Assembly: GCA_051867875.1 (NCBI GenBank) | Contig: JBJDZG010000007.1 | Coordinates: 23,064-87,063 of the forward strand | Length of the DNA stretch: 64,000 nucleotides | Source: RGIG4608 sp051867875 | Lineage (GTDB): Bacteria > Bacillota > Clostridia > Oscillospirales > CAG-272 | Direction: 5' to 3' | Shown: positions 1 to 10,029 of the stretch, in pieces | How the letters are laid out: the number at the start of each line of letters is the position of its first letter | Position numbering within the stretch: position 1 is the stretch's first letter | The notes under the pieces: generated by a model | Databases searched by the model: none | Told to the model about the DNA's origin: nothing | What the model saw: the letters and a program-made list of their open reading frames with translations, nothing else | Program-made: the position numbers and the translations under genes

Positions 1-1224
1 CAGCTCCTCGTTTCCTCTATCGACTATAACGATTTCGTAGGACGCATCGGTATCGGACGCGTTGAGCGTGGAGTGATAAAGCAGGGACAGGAAGTAATGA
101 TATCAAACTACCATTCAAAAGCTGCTCCCAAGAGAGCAAAGATTATCTCTCTTTATCAGATAGACGGTCTTAACAGAGTTGAGGTTGAGAGTGCAAGCAT
201 CGGAGATATCGTTTGCTTCTCCGGAGCTGAAAATATCACGATAGGAGATACCATTACCTCAACTACTTGCATAGAACCTCTTGAATTTGTTAAGGTCAGC
301 GAGCCCACAATGGAAATGACCTTTTCCGTAAACGACAGTCCCTTGGCAGGACAGGAGGGTAAATTCGTAACGTCGCGTCAGATTCGTGAAAGACTTTACC
401 GCGAGCTTCTCAAGGACGTGTCCTTGCGCGTGAGCGACGGCGACACAACCGACTCCTTTAAGGTTGCGGGCAGAGGTGAAATGCACCTTTCGATACTTAT
501 CGAAACCATGCGCCGCGAGGGCTTTGAGCTTATGTGCTCCAATCCAAGAGTGCTTTATAAGGAAATAAACGGCGTCAAGTGTGAGCCAATGGAAAGAGTA
601 ACGCTTGACGTGCCCACCGATTACGTCGGCTCGGTAATTGAAAAGCTCGGCAGACGTAAGGGCGATCTTATCGAGATGGTACCCATCGGAAACAGAATGA
701 GAGTCGAATACTCCATTCCTTCACGTTGCCTTTTCGGCTATCGCTCCGAATTTTTGACGGATACAAGAGGTGAGGGACTTATCAATACTCTCTTCGACGG
801 CTATCAGCCTTATAAGGGCGAGGTAACTATGAGATTTACAGGTTGCCTTATCGCTTCCGAAAACGGCGAAACCACGAGATACGGCCTTTACAACACGCAG
901 GAAAGAGGACACCTATTTGTCGGACCGCAGACCAAGGTCTACGAGGGTATGATTATCGGCGAAAATCCCAAAAATGACGATATCGCGGTAAACCCCTGCA
1001 AGGAAAAGCACCTTACCGCAATTCGTTCGACGGGCGCTGATGAAAAGCTTCTTCTTACACCGCCCAAGATTTTCTCGCTTGAAGAAGCCATCGAGTATAT
1101 CAACGAGGACGAGCTCATTGAGGTTACGCCAAAGTCCATTCGTCTTCGCAAGAAGATACTCAATACCGAACTCCGTATGAAAGCTCAGATGAGAGTAAGA
1201 CGAGGAATTATCGATATAAAATGA
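1..1224 (+). CDS. typA: Translational GTPase TypA/BipA, C-terminal part (5' end outside window)
   Basis: The frame is open from base 1 to a TGA at 1222-1224, giving 407 residues of a protein normally about 605-615 long, so the N-terminal GTPase domain lies upstream of the window. The visible part starts in the EF-Tu-like domain II (NDFVGRIGIGRVERG, codons 11-25), continues through an EF-G-like domain (RGEMHLSILIETMRREGF near codon 158) and ends in the TypA-specific C-terminal domain (VGPQTKVYEGMIIGEN near codon 307; basic tail MRVRRGIIDIK). TypA is a ribosome-associated GTPase involved in 50S assembly and stress or cold adaptation. The first ATG in the visible frame (73) is internal, not a start. 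A strong terminator follows directly. Identification is by family-typical motifs; I am confident. Confidence 0.95.
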   Translation, partial: QLLVSSIDYNDFVGRIGIGRVERGVIKQGQEVMISNYHSKAAPKRAKIISLYQIDGLNRVEVESASIGDIVCFSGAENITIGDTITSTTCIEPLEFVKVSEPTMEMTFSVNDSPLAGQEGKFVTSRQIRERLYRELLKDVSLRVSDGDTTDSFKVAGRGEMHLSILIETMRREGFELMCSNPRVLYKEINGVKCEPMERVTLDVPTDYVGSVIEKLGRRKGDLIEMVPIGNRMRVEYSIPSRCLFGYRSEFLTDTRGEGLINTLFDGYQPYKGEVTMRFTGCLIASENGETTRYGLYNTQERGHLFVGPQTKVYEGMIIGENPKNDDIAVNPCKEKHLTAIRSTGADEKLLLTPPKIFSLEEAIEYINEDELIEVTPKSIRLRKKILNTELRMKAQMRVRRGIIDIK

Positions 1225-1237
1225 TCAAATAAAATAT

Positions 1238-1268
1238 CCCCACTATACTCGGGTATAGTGGGGTTTTT
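1238..1268 (+). terminator. Rho-independent terminator after typA
   Basis: An 11-bp perfect stem (CCCCACTATAC at 1238-1248 with GTATAGTGGGG at 1253-1263), a TCGG tetraloop and a T5 tract (1264-1268). It sits 14 bases after the typA stop. The A/T-rich 5' flank means it may also end the convergent addA transcript. Confidence 0.9.
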
Positions 1269-1274
1269 GTATAC

Positions 1275-4200
1275 CTATATTTCAATAATCACGCTCTCGC
1301 CGTATGGCAGAGAATAGATAACGGTTTTGTCCGGAGCTTTGCCCATAAGACGTTCTATCGCCATCGAGTAATAGCGAAGCTGAGTGCCGTGGCGCTCGGT
1401 CATCTTTTTGATAACCAGACCTTCGTCGGAAAGCTCAGTCGGAGTCAGATAGTCGGTCTTGTAGTCGCAGAGGACTATACTTCCGTCGCTGTTTGTGTAA
1501 AACAGGTCGATAACACCCTGAACGAGTATCTCCTCGTTCTCAATATCGGCAGCGAACTCCTCGTCCTTTGTAAAATGAGAGGCTGGCAGGAGAATGTTGA
1601 AACGGGTTTCACGGTATACCTTGTCTGCTCTCTTGAAATCCAAGTAAAACTTGCTTTCAAAGAACTTTTTGATTTGCGACAAATCTATGAGCTTTGCTAT
1701 CTCGGGAGATATGAACTTGCTTTCGGTAAGGCGTTCAAGCTCGGCTTGGACTCCGTTTTTCTCGGCATTCTCAAAGTCGCAGAACTGTAAAAACAGATGA
1801 GTCGCCGTTCCGCGTTCCGCGGAGGTCGTTCTCTGTTTACTCTCGAAAAACTCCTCAATTTCAAGTATTTTCGCCTCGTCAAAGGCTTCGAGCGTTTCCG
1901 CATCGCTGTCCATATCGTCAAGCACCGTGGGAGTCAGCTTTGAAATCGAAAGCTTGGCGGGAAGCTTTGACAGGTGAGCGTGCGGATAGGAGTAAGCAAA
2001 TCTTTCTTTCAGTTCGTCTGCGCCGTATTCGGGCTCTACTTTGTCCTCTTCGCTCTCGCCGTCGCTAAGTACGGGCGGAGCGTAATCAAATTCAATTTCG
2101 CCCTTGTCGTATGACTCGAAGGTGTAACTGTCCCCGCTTTCAAGTGGATAAATCGAGGCGAGAATCATCGAAAGCCAGTTCTTGCAGTTTCGCACCTCAA
2201 AATCGCTTGCGAAGTAGTTAGTTAAAAGCGCCTTTTCATCGAGCTTTTCAAGCTTTGAGGTTGATTTGCCCGTGATATAAAGTCTTTCTCTTGCGCGGGT
2301 GAGGGCGACGTAGAGTATTCGCATTTCCTCTTCAAGCTGACTGTCCTCAATCTGCTGTGCAACCGCCTCGCACATCGGAGTGGTAAGCTGTGCCATGCCC
2401 CCCGCATAAGCGAGCTTCAGGGCAATTCCCGCACTCTGATGATAGAGCATATTGAGCCTCGTGTCCTCCATGTTAAATCTGCTTTGTGCGTTGCAGATAA
2501 AGCAAACGGGGAATTCAAGCCCCTTGGACTTGTGAGCGGTTATCATCTGTACGGTGTTGGCGTCCGCATCCTCGTAGGTAAGTGAAGGTACTTTGTCGTT
2601 TTCAATAAGCTCGTTTATGTACGCGATAAAATTGTTAAGTCCCTTAAACGAGCCTGCCTCAAATTTTCTCGCCATCTCGTAAAGCCTTGTGAGATTTTTC
2701 CTGTTTGGGTTCTCAAAAGAATTAAGAGAGAGGTCTTTGTAAATGTGATTTAAGAGCTTGTCAATGGGAAGCGACGCCGCGAGTGCGCGGTAATGAGTCA
2801 GTTTTTCCGTAAAGCGGCGGTTTTTTTCTACTATCGAGCCGTCGGCACCCTCGCAATTTTCATAATCGCGCAGAGCCTCGAAAAGCGACATAGACGAGTC
2901 GGCACTTGTGCGTATTGTGATAAGGTCGTCCATGGTGTATGCAAATACGGGCGAGTAGAGCGTAGCCGTCAGCGGAATATCTCTGTGTGGATTGTCCACC
3001 GTGGAGAGAAGCGAGAGGGCGAGCAGTACGTCGGGAGTTTCAAAAAGGTCGTATTTCGAGTTGTCCGAGCACGGTATTCCGAGCGTTCCGAGCGCCCTTG
3101 AAATATCGGATGCGGGCGAGGTCGAGCGCATAAGAATTGCGATATCTCTCGGCTGAATGGGCGTGCCGTCCGCTTTCTTTTCGTATTTTATAAGTCTGTT
3201 TATTTCATTTGCTATCCAGATAGCCTCGGGATTTATCGCGTCGCCGCCGTCCTCGCTCTTTTCTCTGTTTCTGCCGAGCTCGTCGGTGATGACGGCAATT
3301 TTGACCTTGGGTGAGGGCAGCGTTCTCTCGGGCTCGGATTTTGAAAATATCAAATCGTCCTCGGGAGTGTATTCGATGCTCTTTCCGCAGTTTCCGAAAA
3401 GGAATGAAAATACCTTGTTTGTAAATTTTATAATGTTCTCGTCGCAACGGAAATTGTTTGACATAAATATCAGTGCGTTTTCACCGTCCGTGCCAAAATC
3501 AATGGGAGGAAACGCCTTTTTATAGCCTGCGAAAACATCGGGGTCGGCACCTCTGAAGCTGTAAATGCTCTGCTTGATATCGCCGACCATAAATCTGTTG
3601 TCGGGACGGGAAATGAGGCTGAATATTCTGTCCTGCATGGCATCGACGTCCTGATACTCGTCAATGTATATCTCGTCAAACTGCTCTCTGTATGCGAGTG
3701 CGATATCGCTCGGCGAGCCGTCCCCGTTTGCAAGCAGACGGTAGGCGAAGTATCTTATGTCGTCAAATCCGAAGGCACGGCGCTTAATCTTTTCTTCGAG
3801 CGCACGCTCCTCAAATTCGGAGAGTATTCTGTGAAGTGAGGTGAGAATGTCGGCGGTCTTTTCCATAGAGGATTTTATGCCGTCTTCGTCAAACGAAAAG
3901 AACTTGTCGCGGGATTTCGTGATAAATGACGATTCTTCATTCCGCAGATTTACGCACATCAAAATTTCGTCGGTTTTGTAATCTGCCGAAAGCTTGCCGA
4001 GAGCCTGTTTGTTGTAGGAGAGCATTTTCTCCTTTGCGAGCGAGTAGCTCTTCTTGTCAAGTACCTCGCATAGCTCGCAAAGAAAAGTCTTTTCGTAGGC
4101 GAATGCGGGAAAATACAGTCTTTTTGCTTCGGCGGAGGACGCGATGACGACATCACAGCAACGCGTGAGCGCGTCGCGGTACGAGCGCACAGCACCCAAG

Positions 4201-4868
4201 AGATAGGCGTGTATTATTTTGCCCTGCCTGCTCTCAAAAAACTCTCTGCCTGCGTCGGCTCTGAGCTCTTCTGCCAGTGAAAGCACGGCGTCCGTGCCCT
4301 CGGTGCGCGAGGATAGCTTGTTTTGTAAGTCAAGAAAAATATCGGAGAGCGTGTCGCTCTTCTTTGCACTCGTAAAATTCTCGACGAAAGAGAGAAAATC
4401 GTCGTTTTCATCGTTTGAGAGGTCGTAGTGCTCCTCGATTATCCCGTCCATTACTTCTTTGCGGAGCAGAGCCATCTCTCCCTCGTCGGCCAGGCGGAAG
4501 TTTGAGGGCAGAGAAAGACGCTGGAAGTTTGAGCGGACTATATCGAGATAAAAAGAGTCTATCGTGCAGATATTCGCACTTTCAAGAAGAACCAACTGCT
4601 TTGAGAGATAAAGGCTCGTGGGATTTTTCTTAATCTCGTCCGATATCGCCTCTGATATTTTTCGCTTTAAGTCGGAAGCGGAGAGGCGAGTGAAGGTAAC
4701 GACGAGCATTTTGTCAATGCTTGACGGACTGTTTTCGTCTGTCAGCGCACGCACTATTCTTTCCGTAAGCGTGGCGGTCTTTCCGGAGCCTGCGGCAGCG
4801 GAAACGAGCAGTGTTTTGCCGCGCGTTTCTATGGCAAGCTTTTGCTTCGGTGTCCAATTTCTGCTCAT
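1275..4868 (-). CDS. addA: ATP-dependent helicase/nuclease subunit A (AddA)
   Basis: Large UvrD-family helicase plus RecB-type nuclease of the AddAB complex, which resects double-strand breaks for recombinational repair in Firmicutes. Residue numbers below count from an upstream GTG at 4880. Walker A is AAAGSGKT (28-35), motif II DEYQD (407-411), motif III GDIKQSIYSFRGA (433-445), then motif V ITAHKSKGLEFP and motif VI RILYVALTRARERLY. The C-terminal nuclease motif GVIDLFY...CDYKTD is intact (DYKTD about 1139-1143). Start choice: ATG at 4868 has a GGTGG ribosome site 8 bases upstream and lies one base after the addB stop. The in-frame GTG at 4880 would overlap addB and has its ribosome site pressed against it. 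The length of about 1200 aa fits the family. Last gene of a queG-addB-addA unit. Confidence 0.95.
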   Translation of the reverse strand: MSRNWTPKQKLAIETRGKTLLVSAAAGSGKTATLTERIVRALTDENSPSSIDKMLVVTFTRLSASDLKRKISEAISDEIKKNPTSLYLSKQLVLLESANICTIDSFYLDIVRSNFQRLSLPSNFRLADEGEMALLRKEVMDGIIEEHYDLSNDENDDFLSFVENFTSAKKSDTLSDIFLDLQNKLSSRTEGTDAVLSLAEELRADAGREFFESRQGKIIHAYLLGAVRSYRDALTRCCDVVIASSAEAKRLYFPAFAYEKTFLCELCEVLDKKSYSLAKEKMLSYNKQALGKLSADYKTDEILMCVNLRNEESSFITKSRDKFFSFDEDGIKSSMEKTADILTSLHRILSEFEERALEEKIKRRAFGFDDIRYFAYRLLANGDGSPSDIALAYREQFDEIYIDEYQDVDAMQDRIFSLISRPDNRFMVGDIKQSIYSFRGADPDVFAGYKKAFPPIDFGTDGENALIFMSNNFRCDENIIKFTNKVFSFLFGNCGKSIEYTPEDDLIFSKSEPERTLPSPKVKIAVITDELGRNREKSEDGGDAINPEAIWIANEINRLIKYEKKADGTPIQPRDIAILMRSTSPASDISRALGTLGIPCSDNSKYDLFETPDVLLALSLLSTVDNPHRDIPLTATLYSPVFAYTMDDLITIRTSADSSMSLFEALRDYENCEGADGSIVEKNRRFTEKLTHYRALAASLPIDKLLNHIYKDLSLNSFENPNRKNLTRLYEMARKFEAGSFKGLNNFIAYINELIENDKVPSLTYEDADANTVQMITAHKSKGLEFPVCFICNAQSRFNMEDTRLNMLYHQSAGIALKLAYAGGMAQLTTPMCEAVAQQIEDSQLEEEMRILYVALTRARERLYITGKSTSKLEKLDEKALLTNYFASDFEVRNCKNWLSMILASIYPLESGDSYTFESYDKGEIEFDYAPPVLSDGESEEDKVEPEYGADELKERFAYSYPHAHLSKLPAKLSISKLTPTVLDDMDSDAETLEAFDEAKILEIEEFFESKQRTTSAERGTATHLFLQFCDFENAEKNGVQAELERLTESKFISPEIAKLIDLSQIKKFFESKFYLDFKRADKVYRETRFNILLPASHFTKDEEFAADIENEEILVQGVIDLFYTNSDGSIVLCDYKTDYLTPTELSDEGLVIKKMTERHGTQLRYYSMAIERLMGKAPDKTVIYSLPYGESVIIEI

Positions 4869-4869
4869 A

Positions 4870-7800
4870 TTATCTGCCACCCCTTTCTTGCTTTGCTCGG
4901 CAAATCGACTTCATTTTGCAATAACGGCAGGGAGATGCGTCGCCCTTGCGAAGCGGGTCGGCACTCGCTTTTCCGTCTTTCATTTCGTTCGCTATTTCTA
5001 TGATGGTGTCGGCAAGCATCGTGTAGATTTTTTCAAATCCGCCCTCGTCCACGAGCTCCTTGCCCGATACTCCGCCGTCATCGTTTACTTTTACTTTTGA
5101 AACTATTTTGGGATTCAGGTCGTGATTTATCGCGCGCAGAATTTCCTCGTCCGAGGATAAAAGTCCGCTTCGCGTAAATTCGTCCGTAATCATCTGCTCA
5201 ATCCGGTCGCTCTCGCAAAATTGCGTTACCGAAACGGTGGGGGCGTTTGAGGAGAGATACTGAATACCCGCGGGAATGAGCTTCCCGTTGCCCTCGCAAC
5301 CGAATTTTGCCTTTGTTGCTTCGTCGCCGGAATAGCAGATAGAGAACAGATATATTAAAAGCTGGGTGTTAAGTCCCTCTTTGAGCTCGTCAAATTTGAA
5401 CTCCTTGCTTCCGGTCTTGTAGTCAACGACGCGGATATAAACGTCGCCGTCGCGCCTGTACGTGTCAACTCTGTCGGCAATACCGCGCAGAGCAACCGTC
5501 GAGCCGTCGGCAAGTTCAAATTCAAGAGCCTTGATACCGCCGTCTCCCATTCCGACCTTCAGCTCGAAAAATTCGGGGAAGAAATCGCTTTCCTTGAACT
5601 CCTCGATAAGACTTTTAGCTATCATAAACGAAAGTCTGTTAAGACGCTCGAAAAGGTGCTTTGTTCTGTTGGAGATGGAATACTCCTCGCCAAGAAGCTC
5701 GCAGAGATACTTTTTTACGGTGCGCGAGAGGATTTCTTCAATTTCCTCGTTCGTTACCGTAAGATTTAGTTTGCCGTCCGCACTTATCTCGCGCACGAAC
5801 ATTTCGAGAATGTAGTGAATGAAAGTTCCTATATCGTTAAGTCCGAGCACGGCTCGTTTACTCTCTCGAAGTCCGAGCACGTAGGTGCAGTAGTAGTCAA
5901 ATCCGCAGAGAACGTATTTTTCAAGCCTTGATTGAGTCAGCGATAGCCTCTTGCCGAAAACGGTGCTTGCGATTTCGGGAGATACCCTGCATTCCTTTTG
6001 TGAAAGCGGAATATCAAGCCCCGATAAAAATGCGCCGCCACCCTCGCTGTTTTCGATGATTTCGGCTACCGCGCGGGCATTTTTGCTGTTTTTAATCGAA
6101 GAATAAGCGTCCTTTGCGCTCTCAATATTCCACACCTTGTCAAGCGGAGAAAGTGTGCTTTCTTTGATTACGGGAAGCGACTTGAAGAGCGAGCGCACCC
6201 TGTCAAATACTATCGACTGCCTCTGCGTGCTTCCGTCGGAGGAAAGCGCAGAGCAGGTGAGGATAAGCCTGTCCTTCGGGGCACTTAAAGCTCTGTACAC
6301 GAAGAAGAGCTCTTCCGAGGTTTTAATACTTGTGCTTGCAGAAAGCGTGAGGTCAAGCCCCTCGAGGAGCTCTTTGTCGCGGTCCGTGAAAATTCCGCTG
6401 TCCTTTACGGAAGCGGGGAACTCACCCTCGTTAAGCCCCATAACAATGGCGACTTTAATCTTTCCCGTACGCATCATCGATGCAGAGCCTATCATCACCT
6501 CGTCCGCCGAGGTGGGAATTGTGCCTATGTCGCTCTCGCCGAACATCAGTGAGAGCGCAGAGGAAAATTCCTCAAAGCTGAACTGCCTGTCGCCGAAGGT
6601 GTTTGAAAGGTCGTAGAGAATATTCAAGGTCAGCGAATATAGCTTCATATCCTCGTCAGCACTCTTTTTGTTGCCTGCGGCGAGGTGCGCCCTGCAGCTT
6701 TCGCGCGTCTTTTCGGTAATCTGCGAGTCTTTCAGAAAATCTATCGTCGCACGGCACATTTCCTTTACGTTGTTCGATGCGTCAAGCCTTGCAAAATAGA
6801 GTGCAAGCGGGGGAACCAAGGCGTCTTTGACCGCGTTTGCGGTTTTGAGTATCCTCTGTGCGCGTTCGGTAAATCTCGCACTGTAACCGTCGGGGTTCAT
6901 CGTCCAGCTCTCGCCGAAAAATTTGTTTCCGTTTATGTTCCAAGTTGTTACGTAATCTTCGAAAATATCTATATCGTATGGGTCAATGTTGCAAAATCCA
7001 GATTTGAGAAACGCCAGAACGTTCTGCGCGCGCCAGTTGCTCTCTTTGATTTTCAGCGCGCTGAAAACGTATTTTGCAAGCGGTTTAGCCATAAGGTCGG
7101 TCTTTTCGCTGAAATAATAGGGAATACCGTATTTTTCAAGAGAGATGTCGAGAATACCGCGGTATTTTTCACTGTTTCGCAGAATTACGGCTATCTCGCC
7201 GTATTTCACACCGCCCCTTACCGCACGGCAAATCTCGCTTGCCGCGACGTCGCTCTCGGAATAGGGCGTGTCGCATAGATACGGCGTAATATCGCTCTCC
7301 TCGTCCTTTGCAAATGCGTAAGAGCCTGCGTTGAAATTCCAGATATTTTCTTGCAGATATTTGAGTTGACGGGAGTCCGTCCTGTGATTTTCGGTAAGAT
7401 AAGTTTCGTCAAAGGTGCAGCCCAAAAGATGCTTTTTGAGCCTCGACAGAGTCTGCCTTAAACTTTCAAGATGAATGGAGTTGTCCGCGGGCGTGGGCAA
7501 GGGGAGCGTTATGTACAACTCATCGCAGCGCTCGCCGATTTTTGAAATCAGTTCAAACTCCTGCTTCGTAAAGCCCGCAAATGAGTCGATATAGACGTTT
7601 GTGCCCGCAAAAAAGTCGTTTGTTTTAAGGAGTTCAAGCACTTTTGAAATATCGTCGGAAGCGTCTGAAAAATATTCGCATAGCTGTGAATTGTACGCCG
7701 AATAAATAAGGGAAATGTCGCGGAGCTTTTTGTACGACGAGCTCGACTCGTCAATTTTTTCGGTGGTCATCTCAAGCTTTTCGGGCGAGATGCAATACGC

Positions 7801-8184
7801 TTTCAGCTCATTTGTTGCGGAGAGCATTTTTTGAGTGAGCGAAAAGTCGCTCGCATCGCCCACGCGGTATTCTTCAAGCATGGGTGAAAGCTCGCGGAGC
7901 GTATTCCACATTACGAGGGCTTTGAGCGGCTTCGTCGCAAAATTATACGAAATTCCGCCGTAGGTCCTGAAAATCTTGTTGCACAGACGGGAGAAATTGA
8001 GCACCTCGACATTCATCTGTGCGCTTTCGTCAAGCGAGGAAATAACGGCTCTTTCCATGGCGACGGTTTCCTGCTCGGGAACTATCAGAAAAGCTCTTTT
8101 TCCTTGCCTTGCATCGACTGCGAGATACTTCATAACCGCATAAGTTTTGCCCGAGCCCGCAGGGCCGTATATGTAATGTACCAT
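4870..8184 (-). CDS. addB: ATP-dependent helicase/nuclease subunit B (AddB)
   Basis: 1104-residue partner of AddA. The N-terminus carries Walker A GPAGSGKT (7-14). A second RecB-family nuclease motif, VDYKTG, lies near residue 920. The cysteines that hold the AddB iron-sulfur cluster are present: one near residue 760 (in RLEKYVLCGF) and three at the C-terminus in CRYCKMKSIC (1086, 1089, 1095). ATG at 8184 has a GGAGAG ribosome site. It is 12 bases after queG and one base before the preferred addA start, so the three are almost certainly cotranscribed and addB-addA translationally coupled. All catalytic signatures are intact, so I expect a working complex. Confidence 0.95.
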   Translation of the reverse strand: MVHYIYGPAGSGKTYAVMKYLAVDARQGKRAFLIVPEQETVAMERAVISSLDESAQMNVEVLNFSRLCNKIFRTYGGISYNFATKPLKALVMWNTLRELSPMLEEYRVGDASDFSLTQKMLSATNELKAYCISPEKLEMTTEKIDESSSSYKKLRDISLIYSAYNSQLCEYFSDASDDISKVLELLKTNDFFAGTNVYIDSFAGFTKQEFELISKIGERCDELYITLPLPTPADNSIHLESLRQTLSRLKKHLLGCTFDETYLTENHRTDSRQLKYLQENIWNFNAGSYAFAKDEESDITPYLCDTPYSESDVAASEICRAVRGGVKYGEIAVILRNSEKYRGILDISLEKYGIPYYFSEKTDLMAKPLAKYVFSALKIKESNWRAQNVLAFLKSGFCNIDPYDIDIFEDYVTTWNINGNKFFGESWTMNPDGYSARFTERAQRILKTANAVKDALVPPLALYFARLDASNNVKEMCRATIDFLKDSQITEKTRESCRAHLAAGNKKSADEDMKLYSLTLNILYDLSNTFGDRQFSFEEFSSALSLMFGESDIGTIPTSADEVMIGSASMMRTGKIKVAIVMGLNEGEFPASVKDSGIFTDRDKELLEGLDLTLSASTSIKTSEELFFVYRALSAPKDRLILTCSALSSDGSTQRQSIVFDRVRSLFKSLPVIKESTLSPLDKVWNIESAKDAYSSIKNSKNARAVAEIIENSEGGGAFLSGLDIPLSQKECRVSPEIASTVFGKRLSLTQSRLEKYVLCGFDYYCTYVLGLRESKRAVLGLNDIGTFIHYILEMFVREISADGKLNLTVTNEEIEEILSRTVKKYLCELLGEEYSISNRTKHLFERLNRLSFMIAKSLIEEFKESDFFPEFFELKVGMGDGGIKALEFELADGSTVALRGIADRVDTYRRDGDVYIRVVDYKTGSKEFKFDELKEGLNTQLLIYLFSICYSGDEATKAKFGCEGNGKLIPAGIQYLSSNAPTVSVTQFCESDRIEQMITDEFTRSGLLSSDEEILRAINHDLNPKIVSKVKVNDDGGVSGKELVDEGGFEKIYTMLADTIIEIANEMKDGKASADPLRKGDASPCRYCKMKSICRAKQERGGR

Positions 8185-8196
8185 AATCTCTCCTTT

Positions 8197-9009
8197 CTAT
8201 AATTTTTCAAGTATTTTGAGGTTTCGTATTATAGTCTGCTTTCCGCGCCACGAATAAGCGCGTTCGGAAAATTCCGTTTCGCTCATATTTTCAACGTCCT
8301 CACTGCGAAGCACGGGTTTCGTCGAGGGCTTAAAAAATTCTACGCCGGTGTAAATCGTTCCGTTTCTTACGGCTTTTTTTGTGTGAGGGCAGACCTCTTG
8401 GCAAATGTCGCACCCCCAAGCGCAGCCGCTCGCCTTTATGAGCTCGCCCTCTCTCTTTGTAAGCTCGCCCTTTTTCTGCGTGAGAGACGAAAGACAGAGG
8501 AAAATATCCGTATTAACGGGACAGGCACGAAGGCACTGTCCGCAGTTTTCGCAGTGTTCCGCATCTCTTGCAAAAGAGGGAAGAAGCGCGTCGGTAACTA
8601 TCTCGCCGATAAATACGTACGACGAGTATTTTTCGGTTATAAGCAAGTGGTTTTTACCGATTACCCCGAGTCCCGCGCGCGCACCCGCCTCTATCTCGTC
8701 AATGGGCGAATGGTCGGAAAAAATCGCAAATTTGTTTTCGGGATAGCGCTCGCGCAGTTTACCCAAAAGCTCGTCTTTAAGCGAGGCGAAAAAGAGGTGA
8801 TAATCCCTGCTCACCGCGTATGAGGATATGTTGCGCTCGCCTGCGCTTACCTCTGTAAGATAGGGAACGGCGAAAATAATGACCGAGCCGTCCGCAATTC
8901 CAAAACGGTTCAGCAGATACGGACGTTTTACGGTGCACTCGTCAAGGCGGAGTGCGGAAACGAGTTCAATATTCAGTTTTCCGAGCTCAGCGCACAAAAA
9001 TCCGTACAC
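8197..9009 (-). CDS. queG: Epoxyqueuosine reductase-like iron-sulfur protein (short QueG type)
   Basis: 270 residues resembling QueG, the cobalamin-dependent enzyme that makes queuosine from epoxyqueuosine in tRNA. Seen: the family stretch AGARAGLGVIGKNHLLIT, with an upstream SDHSPIDE that holds the likely catalytic Asp, and two ferredoxin-type 4Fe-4S motifs, CENCGQCLRACP and CAWGCDICQEVCP. B. subtilis QueG is about 386 aa with C-terminal HEAT-like repeats. This protein stops soon after the second cluster, so it is a short form whose activity is less certain. It starts with GTG at 9009 behind a GGGGGTG ribosome site. It leads the addBA transcript and has a good promoter (9044-9072). Confidence 0.8.
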   Translation of the reverse strand: MYGFLCAELGKLNIELVSALRLDECTVKRPYLLNRFGIADGSVIIFAVPYLTEVSAGERNISSYAVSRDYHLFFASLKDELLGKLRERYPENKFAIFSDHSPIDEIEAGARAGLGVIGKNHLLITEKYSSYVFIGEIVTDALLPSFARDAEHCENCGQCLRACPVNTDIFLCLSSLTQKKGELTKREGELIKASGCAWGCDICQEVCPHTKKAVRNGTIYTGVEFFKPSTKPVLRSEDVENMSETEFSERAYSWRGKQTIIRNLKILEKL

Positions 9010-9043
9010 GGCTGCACCCCCTTCAAAATAATGATATATACCT

Positions 9044-9072
9044 ATTATAAACTAAAAGCCACATTTAGACAA
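9044..9072 (-). promoter_or_regulatory. Sigma-A promoter of queG-addB-addA
   Basis: On the minus strand TTGTCT (9067-9072) and TATAAT (9044-9049) are 17 bp apart, 35 bases before the queG GTG. The rlmA gene diverges from the other side of this 183-bp gap; I could not identify a convincing promoter for it. Confidence 0.65.
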
Positions 9073-9192
9073 CACAATTTTGAAAAATAATTTATCTTTT
9101 AGTCAAAAAGTGTCTTTTTATGCCTTTTGTTCAAAAAAAATTCACATATTAGGTATAAAATGAAAAAGTAGACAAAATATAACGGAGAATTT

Positions 9193-10029
9193 ATGGATAT
9201 AAACACAAACGACATTTTGACCTGTCCCGTCTGCCGCCGTCCGCTTAAAAGAGAGGGAAACAGTTTTTTCTGCAACGGCGAAAAGCGGCACTGCTTCGAC
9301 GTTTCAGCATCCGGACACGCAAATCTCTGCCCGGGCAGAGCGACGGGGGGCGACGGTAAGAGCCTCGTCCGTTCAAGAACGCAATTTTTAAGCCGCGGAT
9401 ACTATAAGCCCATTTCGGACAAGGTCTGCGAGCTTCTCGGAGAGCTCTCGGAGCGGTCCTTCGTCGTAGACGCAGGCTGTGGAGAGGGCTATTATACGAA
9501 TAATATCGCAAGAGCCACGGGCGCTCATACCTACGGCTTTGATTTGTCCAAAGAGGCGATAATTTCGGCTTCCAAAAGTGCCAAAAGAGAGGGAATATCA
9601 AACGCTTCCTTCTTCGTCGGAGGAATATACGATTTGCCCGTTTGCGATGGCGGTGCAGACGCCGTTACGAGCATTTTTGCACCCTGCTCGGAGAGCGAAT
9701 TTTCCCGAATCTTGAAGGACGGAGGGAAGCTAATCGTCGTAGCGTCGGGAAGAAATCATCTTTACGGCTTGAAAGAAGCCGTATACGACAGCGTGCATAT
9801 AAACGAAATGCGTGCGGATTTGCCAAAAGAAATGACTTTGCTTGAAAAGCATACGCTCTCGTACAAGATAGATTTGCCCGACTCGCAGAGTATAAGGGAT
9901 TTGTTTTCAATGACGCCTTATTACTACCGCACGAGCGAGCGGGATATGCAAAAGCTCCTCGCGCTCGGAGCGCTGACGACCGAGGTCGAGGCTGATATCT
10001 TCGTTTACGGAAAGGAAGTGGGAAAATGA
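9193..10029 (+). CDS. rlmA: 23S rRNA guanine-N1 methyltransferase, RlmA family
   Basis: 278 residues. The N-terminal zinc site CPVCRRPL...C...HCFD and the following region (GDGKSLVRSRTQFLSRGYYKP) are the hallmark of RlmA(I)/RlmA(II)/TlrB enzymes, which methylate N1 of G745 or G748 in 23S rRNA hairpin 35. The SAM-binding motif VVDAGCGEGYYT follows near residue 93. The ATG at 9193 has a GGAG ribosome site. Its stop overlaps the start of the next gene (ATGA). Which of G745 or G748 is the target cannot be told from sequence alone; some family members confer tylosin or mycinamicin resistance. Confidence 0.88.
   Translation: MDINTNDILTCPVCRRPLKREGNSFFCNGEKRHCFDVSASGHANLCPGRATGGDGKSLVRSRTQFLSRGYYKPISDKVCELLGELSERSFVVDAGCGEGYYTNNIARATGAHTYGFDLSKEAIISASKSAKREGISNASFFVGGIYDLPVCDGGADAVTSIFAPCSESEFSRILKDGGKLIVVASGRNHLYGLKEAVYDSVHINEMRADLPKEMTLLEKHTLSYKIDLPDSQSIRDLFSMTPYYYRTSERDMQKLLALGALTTEVEADIFVYGKEVGK

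Noticed and set aside
1389..4633. Several plus-strand open frames inside addA
   Set aside because: Shadow frames opposite a complete, motif-verified gene.
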